Position numbers and translations under genes: made by a program
Assembly (NCBI GenBank): GCA_032622095.1
Contig: CP136069.1
Location: forward strand, 44,246,194 to 44,310,193
Direction: 5' to 3'
Length of the DNA: 64,000 nt
Source of the DNA: Siphonodentalium dalli
Lineage: Eukaryota; Mollusca; Scaphopoda; Gadilida; Siphonodentaliidae
In this document: one piece after another, positions 23,190 to 33,859 of the stretch
How positions within the stretch are numbered: position 1 is the first letter of the stretch
Layout of the letters: the number at the start of each line of letters is the position of its first letter
Notes under the pieces: generated by a model
The model's input: the letters and a program-made list of their open reading frames with translations, nothing else
The model's database searches: none
Told to the model about the DNA's origin: nothing

Positions 23190-23590
23190 ATGGAGAGTTT
23201 ACTGACTGATTTCTCAGTGGTGTCATGGCTCTAAGCACTCACTAAAAGGTTATTTTAAAAGAAATTCTCAAGTCACCATTAAAAGTTAAAACATTTTAGA
23301 AAGATTTAAATGAGCTCCTGCTTGTTGAATGATCTAGAAAATATCCTGGAAATTGTCATGTGTCAAAACTGGCAGCCAAGACAAGCACATATTTACATGA
23401 CACGGGCAGCTATTAACCATTCGATGACTGGAGCTTCGTGAAATTTTGAGAAAACCCTGTGTCAATGCATTCTCTTACGTATATGCAAGTCTCCCATACG
23501 GAGCCTCGCATATATAATAGAATACATTGGCCTAACAAACAGGCATGCTTTAACTAACATGTTGAACAGTGTGTTTGACAAGGAATCAAA
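23190..23590 (+). repeat. dispersed duplication G, copy 2
   Basis: Matches 17660-17960 at high identity by eye (ACATTTTAGAAAGATTTAAA, AACTGGCAGCCAAGACAAGC). An A3 half element sits at GGGCAGCTATTAA, and the match resumes at CAAACAGGCATGC after it. Confidence 0.7.
23413..23536 (+). mobile_element. TTAA-A3 half element inside duplication G
   Basis: TTAACCATTCGATGACTGGAG end and one cassette (CTCCCATACGGAG centre). It ends after CATTGGCCTAACAAAC, where the G copy continues. The second cassette is missing, and about 45 bp present in G copy 1 are absent here. Confidence 0.65.
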
Positions 23591-23773
23591 CGTATGAATT
23601 CAAGTTTGTCAGCAATCTTCTCCAGTTATCAATATTTTCATTTGAATATAGCTCAATATCAGAAACTTTTAAAGAGCGAGTACAAAATTTTATGACATTA
23701 CTGATTAGGGTTGGGATATTTGTCATAAATCATTCCATCGCTACATAGACTTGAATGCAGCTACTTGTGGTGC

Positions 23774-24006
23774 TTAATCCTCTCCATGCTAAATCATCAT
23801 TAATGAGTATAGTTATCTCACAGGAAATGTTCAGATCATAAATTCAACAAACATCCTTATTATCTGAACATTTCCCTCCAATAAAAGGACTCCTTCTGCA
23901 CTTTAATATCTGCCGTCTGCTTATTTTTCGTGAACACCACCCCACCCCATCCAGATGAATAATAGACCATTCCAATGTATTTTTATAACTGAATGAGAGA
24001 TAAGTA
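23774..24006. mobile_element. D family element, right end eroded
   Basis: TTAATCCTCTCCATGCTAAAT end, inner pair GGAAATGTTCAGATCAT and TTATCTGAACATTTCCC, and the TCTGCCGTCTGCTTATT module. The right end stops at GAATGAGAGA without TTAA. Confidence 0.6.
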
Positions 24007-24305
24007 TAACAAATTTTAAAATGTCACTTTTATGTAGATAATTTTATGTAGATATTTATGTAGATGTTTTAACATGAGGTTTCTAATATATTATCCATGG
24101 TAGATGGAATATGTGGTGCTGGATTCAAGATTTTATAAATATTCATTGTTGTTGTTGTAATCTTGGTGTCAGAACCCTGACATAATCTATAAAAACCAAA
24201 AAGTCCCATTTAATAGGTATGAGAGTACTGACTGTCTATGTACATCAAGTTGTTGTTGTAATCCTGTTTTTTTTAACATGACATAATATAGAGACAAATT
24301 ATCAT

Positions 24306-24698
24306 TTAACCCTTTACCCAACAAACCGGCCCAAAACCGACCAAATAAAGCTTCAACAGCCTAAAATATCTTCGGTCTGTCTCAATAGAACCATACAAAT
24401 ATGGATATCATTGGAACCGGCTCCTTGACCACATTGTGATAGTTACAGTTATGCCCTGTGCCAATGCATTCTCTTATATATGCGAGTCGACCATAGATCG
24501 CCTCGCATATATAAGAGAATGCATTGGCCTAAAAAAAATCTTTTTTTAACACTTTTTACCATTTTTTCTTACATTCTTTAACAATTTTTAATGTGTTAAG
24601 CCAATGCATTCTCTTATATATGCGAGGCGACCTATGGTCGACTCGCATATATAAGAGAATGCATTGGCACAGGGCCCTTCTGTTGGGTAAAGGGTTAA
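24306..24698 (+). mobile_element. TTAA-A1 element
   Basis: Full length with TTAA at both ends. Very close to the copies at 825 and 31392. One base differs in the centre of the first cassette only (CCATAGATCGCC), so cassette changes here are not mirrored in the second cassette. Confidence 0.9.
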
Positions 24699-24773
24699 TA
24701 TCAATGATGGTCTAACTGTCTATGTACCCCAAGCCTTTCCAATCAAATTCTCTTTTGTCAATATGACCCGCAG

Positions 24774-25030
24774 GTTATAAGTCCGAACACATGTTTCCAG
24801 TTCTTGCGATGACAGAAGTGGGGCGGGTTCCAAACAAAGATGGCTGGCGACACCCACCAAGCATACAATCACAACAACCAATTCTCAAGAAGCTCTCAGC
24901 GTTTACCTCCCGGATGTCTGGGCACCCGATGAGAAGACCAGACTATTACCTAACCCCTGGTGGTCAGATCAGAGATCTCAACAAGGGGGACAACTGTTGG
25001 AAACAGCGGCTGTCACAGTTAGGATCATAG
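24774..25030 (+). CDS. candidate terminal exon, unknown protein
   Basis: An open stretch that looks more like coding sequence than its surroundings. A pyrimidine-rich tract (TCTCTTTTGTCAATATGACC) ends in CGCAG at 24773, the preceding in-frame codon is a stop at 24764-24766, and the frame stays open for 85 codons to TAG-free sequence ending TCA-TAG at 25030. The predicted peptide is hydrophilic and balanced in composition, with a basic, proline-containing middle (SGHPMRRPDYYLTPGG) and no signal peptide or membrane segment. G+C is higher than the neighbours. A second possible acceptor is TTTCCAG at 24800. No upstream exon of the same gene was found; the preceding 470 bp are an A1 element and its flank. 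I do not recognise the family. It could be a chance ORF. Confidence 0.3.
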
Positions 25031-25299
25031 CTGATTAGATCCGCTCTACCACAGTTGCTCTGGTGTGTCTCCGCTAAAAGCTTTTACTTTTCGATACCTG
25101 TCGACAAATGGGATTTCTATTAAGGGTTTCTAATAGGGCCTCTGTGTGTGGTAGCCATTACAGAATAAATTAAGTCTGGCCCGTGGTTATGTCACTGACA
25201 GTTACTGTCACAAATTATACTAGATCCAAGCCACACCATTAACAAATTTACTTCTGGTACTGTACGGGAGTGGTTGGTTGAACATCTCTCATCATTTGG

Positions 25300-25840
25300 T
25301 GCTGGACATTTGCAGAACAACGTCCCAAGAGAGTGAATTTAGTGATGCTACCTCGCACAGCGGGCTCACCAAATTCATCCTCTGGGGACCTCAATCTGCA
25401 TGCCATCATCTGCTATGGGAGACGTAGATATCTATTTAAGTTCCCAGATGGTGATGATGGTAATGTGCCCCCATTGGGTACATCGATTATGCATTGTGTC
25501 GTCTGCTAAATTGGATATATAGAGAAACTAAACTAAAAAAGAAAAAGAAATTTTCTGAAGTAACTAAATAACTAGTAAATTTGATAATAAAGATACTTTT
25601 CAGAGAAGATGAGGCCTAAGCAGAATGAGGTCCCCAGAGGGTGAATTTAGTGATGTTAGCCCACTGTGCAGGGTAGACTGGTAGTGTCACTTAATTCACC
25701 CTCTGGGAGACCTCATTTTGGAAATATTTTGAGACCTTGCCTCAGTACCTGCCTCCAAAGATGGCAGTGAGCTAGCATCACCATATTCACCCTCTAGGGA
25801 CCTCATTCTGCAAATGACAAGACACTATTTGCAGACTTGC
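25300..25840. mobile_element. C-family element, long form with extra palindrome arm
   Basis: Starts GACATTTGCAGAACAACGTCC; contains GACCTCAATCTGCATGCC, ATGGGAGACGTAGATATC, the AACTAAACTAAAAAAG module, AGATGAGGCCTAAGCAGAAT, a second outer palindrome, then a further unpaired arm (AGCTAGCATCACCATATTC...CTCATTCTGCAAATGACAAG). Longer than other copies because of a partial duplication at the right. Confidence 0.65.
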
Positions 25841-26318
25841 AATTCAGCAAGATATAAAGATGAAGATATAGTCAGCTTGCATGAATTTGACAACTGACCT
25901 CTATTTTAATATCTGATACGTCAGTTTGAGCAATCTCGTTTGTGCCTGTCAGAACCATCATGTATGAGGGTTCAGGGGTGAAAGTTCATGCCACCATGGC
26001 GGGATATCACCTGAATTACCATTATTGATATTCAGAAGTAAGCATCAAACTCATGTAAGATATTGAAAACCGCATCCATTTCTCATAAAATTCAATCAAC
26101 GCCAGTGAATATTTCTTTGCTAGAGGCTACAAGGACTGCTCAGTAAATATGATAAAAATCTATTGTTGAGATCCATTAACCATTTAGAGTGCCATGCATT
26201 TTTTTATTGCTTTATCTGTCAAATATTGGAAAATGTTGGCCTTCTAAAATTATTTTAAAATGTTTTCGCGAAGCTAATTCTCAGACAGACATCAGAATAA
26301 CATGGTGTCTGAGTTGTA
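25841..26318. other. unannotated interval
   Basis: No gene recognised. AAAATGTTTTCGCGAAGC at 26259 resembles the long loop of foldback-B. Confidence 0.4.
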
Positions 26319-26460
26319 CAGTAATGTCCTAAATATTTGACCCCTAAACTTGTTGAGAGCTTTCCGATGAATGGCAACAAGCCATAGTTCCAACTAAATC
26401 CTGAAAAAATTTCCCATAATTCTGCTGCGGTTAAAGGGTCATATACTTCGGGCATCACTG
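26319..26460. mobile_element. foldback-B, asymmetric-end subtype, left arm deleted
   Basis: CAGTAATGTCCTAAATATTTGACCCC joins directly to GAGAGCTTTCC and the right arm, ending AAAGGGTCATATACTTCGGGCATCACTG. It reads as the subtype in inverse orientation. Confidence 0.75.
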
Positions 26461-26489
26461 AATCTTTTTATTTGAGGTGTTATGGATTA

Positions 26490-26624
26490 CAGTAATGCCC
26501 TAAATAATTGACTCCTTAACCACAGCATAATTATGTGTAACTTTTCAGGATTTAGTCGGAAATATGGCTTGTCGCCATTCATCGGAAAGCTCTCACTGAG
26601 AGCTTTCTGATGAATGGCAACAAG
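26490..26624. mobile_element. foldback-B, right arm truncated
   Basis: Left arm complete from CAGTAATGCCC through the tip GAAAGCTCTCACTGAGAGC, then cut after GATGAATGGCAACAAG. Confidence 0.75.
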
Positions 26625-26681
26625 TAACTATCCATAAACAAGATTTAGTTATCAAAGGGTTAAAAAAAAAAACAGACACAC

Positions 26682-26763
26682 CTTGGGAGACTCGCATATA
26701 TAAGAAGATGCATTGGCACAGGGTTTTCTCAAAATTTTAGGAAGCTCCAGTCAAAAAAGGTTT
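26682..26763 (-). mobile_element. TTAA-A3 end fragment
   Basis: GGGAGACTCGCATATATAAG, cassette half, CACAGGGTTTTC and GCTCCAGTCA, followed by a decayed AAAGG end. Confidence 0.55.
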
Positions 26764-27186
26764 AAAGTGTTAAAATACCCACACACCTTGACCGAGTAAA
26801 ATCTCAAGAAATCTGGAAGAAATCGCAACTGAAAATCTTGACAGGTCTAATCATGAGCTGGTGAAAGGGAATCAAACAGCGCAATCTGTGCCAGCTAAAT
26901 CACTAACTCAGATGATAGACTAATCCATCAATGCATTGTTTTTTCTAGGCATCCCCGCTGCTAATTGAAAGCTAACCCCATCAGTAAATGCATTGGTGCT
27001 ATACAAGCCCTATTCTCTGGGGAGCTATAGTGTGATATATTAGATGGGCGTGGCTCCATGGAGATCCGTTCTCGTCTGGACACTAAACCACTCAACAAAT
27101 GAACGAGTTTTGTCCGAGCTCCGAAACTGAATAGGTTTGTTTGCGTAAACTGAGTGTGAGCAACAACAGAAGTGGATCCTTCTGTA
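26764..27186. other. unannotated interval
   Basis: No gene or repeat recognised. Confidence 0.4.
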
Positions 27187-27398
27187 CAGTAATGCCCTAA
27201 GTGATCAACTCCTTAACCACAGTAGAATTATGGGTAACTTTTCAGGATTTAGTCGGAAATATGGCTTGTTGCCATTCATTGGAAAACTCTCCATGAGAGC
27301 TTTCCGATGATGGCAACAAGCCATATTTCCAACTAAATCCCGAAAAGTTACCCATAATTCTGCTGTGGTTTAGGAATCGATTACTTATGGCATTACTG
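27187..27398. mobile_element. foldback-B hairpin element
   Basis: Near-complete copy, TA on both sides. Arms have diverged independently at the outer end (GATCAACTCC against GGAATCGATT). Confidence 0.85.
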
Positions 27399-27721
27399 TA
27401 TCTGAGGATTCAAAAATATTGGTGAACGGACACCAATTGTGGGTTACTCGTAGGCGCTACAGCAGAAGGTGTCTGCCCATCTTACCCTGCACAAATGTGG
27501 GGGCGATGGGCAGAAGGATGAAGTTGATCATCTATGTTGCACAGAATAGCAAGAAAAGCCACTGCTTCAAGTGTGTGAACAAATTCTCAATTCTTATCAA
27601 ACTTGCCATGTTTCGATATATTTCTATTATACATACAAAGTATATGCCAATAAAATAGGACAGACAAATGGACAGACATACAAACAACAAAGGCAAAACA
27701 ATGACAACCATTGAAATCCTT

Positions 27722-28058
27722 GGCGCATAGCTGTACGGGGGTGCCTACACTTTTAGGGAAACTGAGACTTTTTTTTTACATGATATATACATGGTTGTAC
27801 CAGTTTTTGTAGAATATGCTTCGTATATACATGTACACAGATATATAAAATAATAGATTCAAATTTAATTCGGACAGAAATGTGAATAATACTGTAATTT
27901 GCTACAATTTCCCCCCTGAAATACCATTCAATTTGCCAGATTTTGACTGAAAATTTCTCAAATTTGCCTGAAAATTTCACAAATTTTGAGCTTTCAAAAT
28001 GCTTCAGAGGAGCGGCTGCATCCCTCCCAGCCCCCTGTCCCATTCGGCTATGCCATGG
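27722..28058. mobile_element. possible hAT-like non-autonomous element
   Basis: GGCGCATAGCTGTACGGGGG at the left and, inverted, CCCATTCGGCTATGCC at the right resemble the degenerate GGCGTAGC-type ends known for hAT elements. The interior has CAATTTCCCCCCTGAAATAC, two TTTGCCTGAAAATTT-like units and a T run. No clear 8-bp target duplication, so it is tentative. Confidence 0.4.
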
Positions 28059-28516
28059 TGCCTACAGCAAACTGGCTCAGAGAGAGGTATTGAACCAGAA
28101 GATGAGATTGTGTTTTAGCATGGAGAGTATGCAAGTAACAAATTGTTTTAGTATCTGTACCCCTGCCTGATAACATCCAGTCATAAATCTCCCAGAATTC
28201 TCTCTCTTATCAGACAAATATTGGCTTTTGTTGTTTGTGGGCCACTGCCATAAATTTCTCTTTTTTATGCCTTAACATTGTAGCTATGTCTACATAATAT
28301 GTAAAGGAATATATCAAACTCATGCTCTGAGACAGTATTTATTGAGTAGTATAATATCTCTAGACTCAAACAAGGAGAAAGTCATTTATACTAATATGAA
28401 TAATACTCTGAGTTCATTCATCTGGCACCAACTCTGGAGTGACTGGATGGTGGGCGAGGTCACCTGTACTCATATTTAGTACTGACAGTTCAACTCTAAA
28501 GTAGGTATGTGACATA
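28059..28516. other. unannotated interval
   Basis: No gene or repeat recognised. Confidence 0.4.
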
Positions 28517-28729
28517 CAGTAATGCTCTAATTAATCGACCTCTTAACCAAAGCAGAATTATGGGTAACTTTTCAGGATTTAGTCGGAAATATGGCTTGTT
28601 GCCATTCATCGGAAAGCTCTCCCCGAGAGCTTTCCGATGAATGGCAACAAGCCATATTTCCGACTAAATCCTGAAAAGTTACCCATAATTCTGCTTTGGT
28701 TAAGAGGTCGATTAATTAGAGCATTACTG
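28517..28729. mobile_element. foldback-B, perfect palindrome
   Basis: 213 bp whose two arms of about 105 bp match base for base around a two-base centre between CTCTC and GAGAG. TA flanks on both sides. It carries variants not seen in other copies, CGACCTCTTAACC and AACCAAAGCAG, and both appear inverted in the opposite arm (CTGCTTTGGTT, GGTTAAGAGGTCG). Confidence 0.9.
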
Positions 28730-30369
28730 TACTTGTAACCAAATAGACTGAAGTTACTTTATTTTCATGAAACTTTTGTATGATTTTTACAATCAATTCA
28801 CTGAATTTCCTACAAGAAAAGAAAAAAAATAATAACCAAATAAAAGCTCATCATTGTAAAGATTACATTTTAAACATCTATTTATTATTTGATAATCTGA
28901 GCAGAAGACAGGCACAGAAAAACTTTTTAGATTCTCAGATATTCATTTGTAGGTGTATTCATATTGATACAAAATATTTTGAACAATCAGCTTATAAACA
29001 AATTTTTTTTGTTCAGCTTATTGGTCGAACATCCCCTAAAAAATAATAGAAAAGGGATCGCGTTCATGAAACTGCCCACAAGCAACCAACCAGTTATAAG
29101 AAAATAAAATCTTGCATATCATGGAAATTATTTGCCAACCCCTTGAGGAGAAGCTTCCAATTGTCCTTGTGACCTTGTTATGAGACCCTTAGGAGGATTG
29201 TGAAACACTATTCTGAAGATCTCCTCCCATTTAATTCTGTTATCTAATGCCTCAACTCGCTACGAATTGAACAAAAGTTATGAACTAAAAACTTTAACAG
29301 AGCAATTAAAACTGATAGAACTTTAAAAGCCCGTACATCTCCAACCTTTCTATCCCTATTTCCATTTCCTCCGTCCGGATTCCACGCTAATGGAACCTAG
29401 AAAGCGTACCATTTGGAGATGCCTTGTACTAGCATTCCTCATTGATTTTCAATGGGACAAGGCAACTCTCGAGTGAGAAGTCCTGGTGTACGTAGGTAAT
29501 TGAATTACCTTAATCAAATCACTAATTACGCCTTTGATTTATCGGAAGGGGTTTTAGAATGGCAACAGTATCACATAGTCACATGTACTTGTCTATGTCT
29601 GCCGCCTTGGGAAGAAACAAAAGAGAAAAAGAAGGAGGTCGATGCTGTAGAATATGACTGGCACAACAAATGCCAAGTAAATAAGAAAAGTGCTTTCTTG
29701 TGTGGAGTATTTTTTAATTAGTAATTTTATAACCTTGTTGGTCCAAAGATCAAAGGTGTGTAAACAACCTTAACCAAGAAATTAACACAGTGCTATTAAA
29801 ACACCTTAATTAGTTCACACCTGTATCTTGTTAAACCAGCAGGTCCAGTTTTGAAAGGGTTAGAATTATATTTACACTCCTACACATGTTGGTGCTGTGG
29901 AACTTGAATGTACATGTAGGTCATTGGTTGGTTGAAATCACATCACGCACAGACCCCAACTTGTTTTCATATTACATGGACGCAACTTGCAACATACTAT
30001 AAGAATATCGTTCAAAATGGGCACTAAATTTTCATTTAATCTGCAAGTTGGGTGTAAATATAAGAATTGTAAATTTATTTTGTTGTGTTCCATGAATGCA
30101 AGTTGGTCTGACATCTTATGTGTGGAATGCAAAAAATTGTCAAACCCACTTGCATCCATATTACACCATAGAATGCAAGAAAATCAACATCCATTTCTTA
30201 ATTATATCTTAGAAATACTTATACAAAGTAGTAGACTTCATATAGTCTAGTTTGTTTAGTTTTAATTTATTGGGGTTTATCGTCATTTTGGCTGCTATAC
30301 ATGGAGCAAAGGAGCGTTAGAAGTTTTCATTTCACTAGGAAATCAGTCTATTCTACAAGTAGAAAGCAC
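28730..30369. other. unannotated 1.64-kb interval
   Basis: Repeat-poor. A-rich near 28800-28860. Several 70-90 codon open frames without features; no supported exon. Confidence 0.4.
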
Positions 30370-30413
30370 TGACCCCCTTCCACCCTCCCCCTCCCCCCCC
30401 CCCCCCCCACAGT
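30370..30413 (+). repeat. C-rich low-complexity tract
   Basis: Pyrimidine tract ending in a run of about 17 C before ACAG. It contributes the left target duplication of the hAT-like element that follows. Confidence 0.8.
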
Positions 30414-30737
30414 CAGGGGCGTAGCAAGCAAATTTTATTTGGGGGGTATAACGATTCATCACGGGGGAGAGCACGAGAGGGGGTCGCCCCCTCTGGTTGG
30501 GGGGGGGGGTCCTCCCCCGGGAAACTTTTCTGACATTGGAAGCTTAAAGTGGCTCTCTGGTGGCTTCTGACCAATCTGACATTGTTTTCCCACCCACTAC
30601 ATTATCATAGATTAGATCAACCACCCCATCCCGCCACCCATAGTATCTTATGCGCCGCGATCGTCGGCGATACTTCATTAGTTTGCCAAATATTTTTACT
30701 AACCTTTGGAAATTATTGGGGGGGTAAATACCCCCCT

Positions 30738-30772
<35 letters not shown>

Positions 30773-30786
30773 TCTTACGACCCCCG
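30414..30786 (+). mobile_element. hAT-like MITE
   Basis: Left end CAGGGGCGTAGCAAGC is a classic hAT-type terminus; the right end TTCTTACGACCCCCG is its degenerate inverse. Flanks CCCACAGT (30406-30413) and CCCACAGC (30787-30794) form an 8-bp target duplication with one change, the length known for hAT. The interior is G-rich near the left, includes CTCTCTGGTGGCTTCTGACC, and has a run of about 29 C (30741-30769) before the right end. No transposase. Confidence 0.75.
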
Positions 30787-30794
30787 CCCACAGC

Positions 30795-31262
30795 TAAAAT
30801 ATGTGAAATCTCTAAAATGAAACTTTTGCCAATCATGACCCAGATAAAGAAAATAATATAGATAAACATGTATATGTGGTTGATTTTTTAGCCATAATAT
30901 TTTATTCATAATCCTAGAGGGTGTATTATGATATCAATTTTAAATAATGAAATATGTATTTGTATACAGGTATATTATTTTAACAAAAGTAAATAAACAA
31001 CCATCCAAAATTAACCCAAAAATCAAAGAACCATCCAACATTACATTTTTTCTAGATCCTTCAACGCAATTTTCAGCAGTACACCTGTCTACTAATTAAT
31101 GAGCACATACAAAAGGAATCTGTTGGAATGAAGCAAACACCCAGGTATACATGGAGGCTTCCATCAAAGCACTTCATATAAGTGGAAATATAGGGCTGCC
31201 TTTGAGATCAAATCTTCAACTAGAAGCTTCGAATGCAGCAGATTAGCAGAAGTGGAAGCTAT
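30795..31262. other. unannotated interval
   Basis: AT-rich, nothing recognised. Confidence 0.4.
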
Positions 31263-31858
31263 TTAACCCTTCCATGACAAGCTTTCAGAAATTTTGCGAA
31301 AACCCTGGGCATATGTAAGAGAATGCTGTGGCCTAACAATATTTACCTTGACCTTATAAGCCAGTGCATACTCTGATATATGCAAGGTCCCTTAACCCTT
31401 TACCCAACAAACCGGCCAGAACCGGCCAAATAAAGCTTCAACAGCCTAAAATATCTTCGGTCTGTCTCAATAGAACCATACAAATATGGATATCATTGGA
31501 ACCGGCTCCTTGACCACATTGTGATAGTTACAGTTATGCCCTGTGCCAATGCATTCTCTTATATATGCGAGTCGACCATAGGTCGCCTCGCATATATAAG
31601 AGAATGCATTGGCCTAAAAAAAATCTTTTTTTAACACTTTTTACCATTTTTTCTTACATTCTTTAACAATTTTATAATTTTTAATGTGTTAAGCCAATGC
31701 ATTCTCTTATATATGCGAGGCGACCTATGGTCGACTCGCATATATAAGAGAATGCATTGGCACAGGGCCCTTCTGTTGGGTAAAGGGTTAATGGGAGACT
31801 CACATATATGAGAGAATGAACTGGCACAGGATCTTTAATGCTGCACCAGCGTAGTTAA
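31263..31858 (+). mobile_element. TTAA-A3 element hosting an A1 copy
   Basis: Left end TTAACCCTTCCATGACAAGC, right end GCACAGGATCTTTAATGCTGCACCAGCG then TTAA. The first cassette is shortened. The second is split in its centre: ATGCAAGGTCCC, A1 insertion, TGGGAGACTCACATATATG. The right TTAA is also the start of a D copy. Confidence 0.8.
31392..31791 (+). mobile_element. TTAA-A1 element nested in A3
   Basis: Full-length A1 with TTAA at 31392-31395 and 31788-31791, sitting in the loop of the A3 second cassette. It must be younger than its host. Confidence 0.9.
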
Positions 31859-32003
31859 CCCTTTTATTACAGAATAGATTCATCCATTTAGTTATAACAG
31901 TATACAACGGAATAGTTCAATTTTTATTTGTAAGGATGTTCAGATATTATTACCAGATGACAGGCAGATAAACTCCTTTGAATTCATTTGTAGGGACGCC
32001 TTA
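31855..32003. mobile_element. D family partial copy
   Basis: TTAACCCTTTTATTACAGAATAG, ATTCATCCATTTAGTTATAA, TGTAAGGATGTTCAGATAT, CCAGATGACAGGCAGATAA and ATTCATTTGTAGGGACG are D interior modules in inverse order. Right end lost. Confidence 0.55.
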
Positions 32004-32384
32004 ATGATAAGGCCAAATAAAAAAATATATGTGGTTGAGGTTTCGCAAGTGACCCTAGGGGGTGCTGCGGTATATTGTATATGATGTTTTGTAGTAGACC
32101 CCGGGACAGTGCTATCATACCGGACTAGGGGCAAGGGCCATGAAGGAGCTTTCCTCAGAAATAACTTCTTCCATAAATAGAAACCATATTCGCGTAAGAC
32201 TACAATACAAGGTCCTTGTACTAAGGCGGTAACCTTGACTCGTTGACAACATAAATGTGAATGAGTCTGGCAGATATGGTGTCTATTTATGGGAGCTTAT
32301 TTCCAAGTGAAAGAGGAAATGGCCAAGGCGTTGATACTGATCACACCAGTACAAGCTTGAGATCGAAACCTTGACATGAGAATA
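32004..32384. other. unannotated interval
   Basis: No gene or repeat recognised. Confidence 0.4.
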
Positions 32385-32597
32385 CAGTAAGGACCTAAAT
32401 AATGGACTCGTTAACCACAGCAGAATTATGGGTAATTTTTCAGGATTTAGTCGGAAAAATGGCTTGTTGCCATTCACCGGAAAGCTCTCACTGAGAGTTT
32501 TCCGATGAATGGCAACAAGCCATATTTCCGACTAAATCCTGAAAAATTACCCATAATTCTGCTGTGGTTAAGGAGTCCATTATTTAGGGCATTACTG
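32385..32597. mobile_element. foldback-B hairpin element
   Basis: Complete copy, TA flanks. Centre GAAAGCTCTCACTGAGAG. Both arms read GGACTC/GAGTCC rather than CGACTC, with GTAAGGACC at the left outer end. Directly abuts repeat E. Confidence 0.85.
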
Positions 32598-32598
32598 T

Positions 32599-32877
32599 AG
32601 GCTTAGAATTTCAAATACAGTATGACGCTTCAATGGTATACCAACCCCTGGGGATTAAACAAAGGTATGGTGCACTTATTCCAGTATTCTACCAATAAGT
32701 AGTGACATGCGGTTTTACGGTTTCTCTGTTTTATTTCAGTTCTATTTCAAAACCAAACCACGACTGATATATTCTGAAAAACCTATTCTTCCTATTTCAA
32801 TTAACCAACACCTCTGGTCACTGAATGTCGCTTTTCCAAGACGTTTGGTTAGCACCCGCTGTTGTCAGGTGCTATTT
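32599..32877 (+). repeat. dispersed repeat E, copy 1
   Basis: AGGCTTAGAATTTCAAATAC ... CACCCGCTGTTGTCAGGTGC. Matches the reverse complement of 51420-51702 along its whole length with about one difference in ten by eye. It lies between a complete B copy and an isolated B terminus. No domain seen in its open frames. Confidence 0.75.
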
Positions 32878-32882
32878 TCCAT

Positions 32883-32904
32883 TCGATTATTTAGGGCATT
32901 ACTG
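32883..32904. mobile_element. isolated foldback-B terminus
   Basis: TCGATTATTTAGGGCATTAC then TG and TA: only the last 22 bases of a B right arm, at the end of repeat E. Confidence 0.7.
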
Positions 32905-33859
32905 TAGACAGGACAATATTCATGTTGGTGTAGACGCACCAAATTGTATTTATAGCAATTGTCATGTTAACATTGTTAATATTAACAGTATACAGCATAC
33001 ATCAAACCCATATGATGTGAATATAACTAGCAATTTATTTCTACTCCGACTTTGAAGTGGAACATTAATTATGCCTCCCAAGTCGACTGTCTCGACTAAA
33101 ACTACCATCGCCGACGCACCTATGCATTCTGGGACTATCAAAGTGCAAATCTCTCACGTGCTAGACATATTTTCATGCTCTTGTGCAATGCCGATACAAA
33201 TGATTGGCTGAAGAAACGAGGACATGCCATCAGATGTGGGAAAATTCATCAATTATATGCGTAAACTGCATAAATATCTACCTCCGCAGGAAACCCATGG
33301 TTCATAGGCCCTTGAATTATGCATTAAAAACTTGAGTGGAATCTTCAATGATCATAAAAATATTAAATAAACATGATCCAAAGTGTTGGAAAAATTATTT
33401 ATGGAAAGTTAACTGCGATGACGGATTTTTGTTAATTGAGATAAGTCTATGATTAGCATTAGAGAATTTTATAGTGATAACGTTTGATTAATATCGATGA
33501 AGACGCCAGATGGGGTAATATGCCGGAGTCTGTGTGGACGAAATTAAACTGTTCAGATTAGACGATGATGTAACATAAAGGACTATTTATTATGATGAAA
33601 TTTTTAGAAGTTATATTTAGAGAGGAGGCGTAGGTGAAGGAAGTAGGATGAGAGGTTATATAAATTTGCCATCACAGAGGCATGGGAATGGATAATGAGT
33701 TGAGCATCAGCACATAATTGGTTTCTCCATGCTATGGGTTTATTGAGTAACTGACCAGGGATTTATAATATCTAGTTTTATAATGATGAGTTTGGTATTA
33801 CAGCAGAATATTCTACAAGTTAACACTCACTGATGGATAGTTACTTGATTTGTAGGCAA
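32905..33859. other. unannotated interval with one small open frame
   Basis: A 46-codon frame begins ATGCCTCCCAAGTCGACTG at 33071 and stops at 33211. Its start (MPPKSTVSTKTTIADAP) is basic and serine/threonine-rich and the G+C rises locally, but there is no supporting splice donor or family match. Otherwise nothing seen. Confidence 0.3.

Noticed and set aside
27419-27658. 79-codon frame in a slightly G+C-richer stretch
   Set aside because: No splice signals or recognisable motif.
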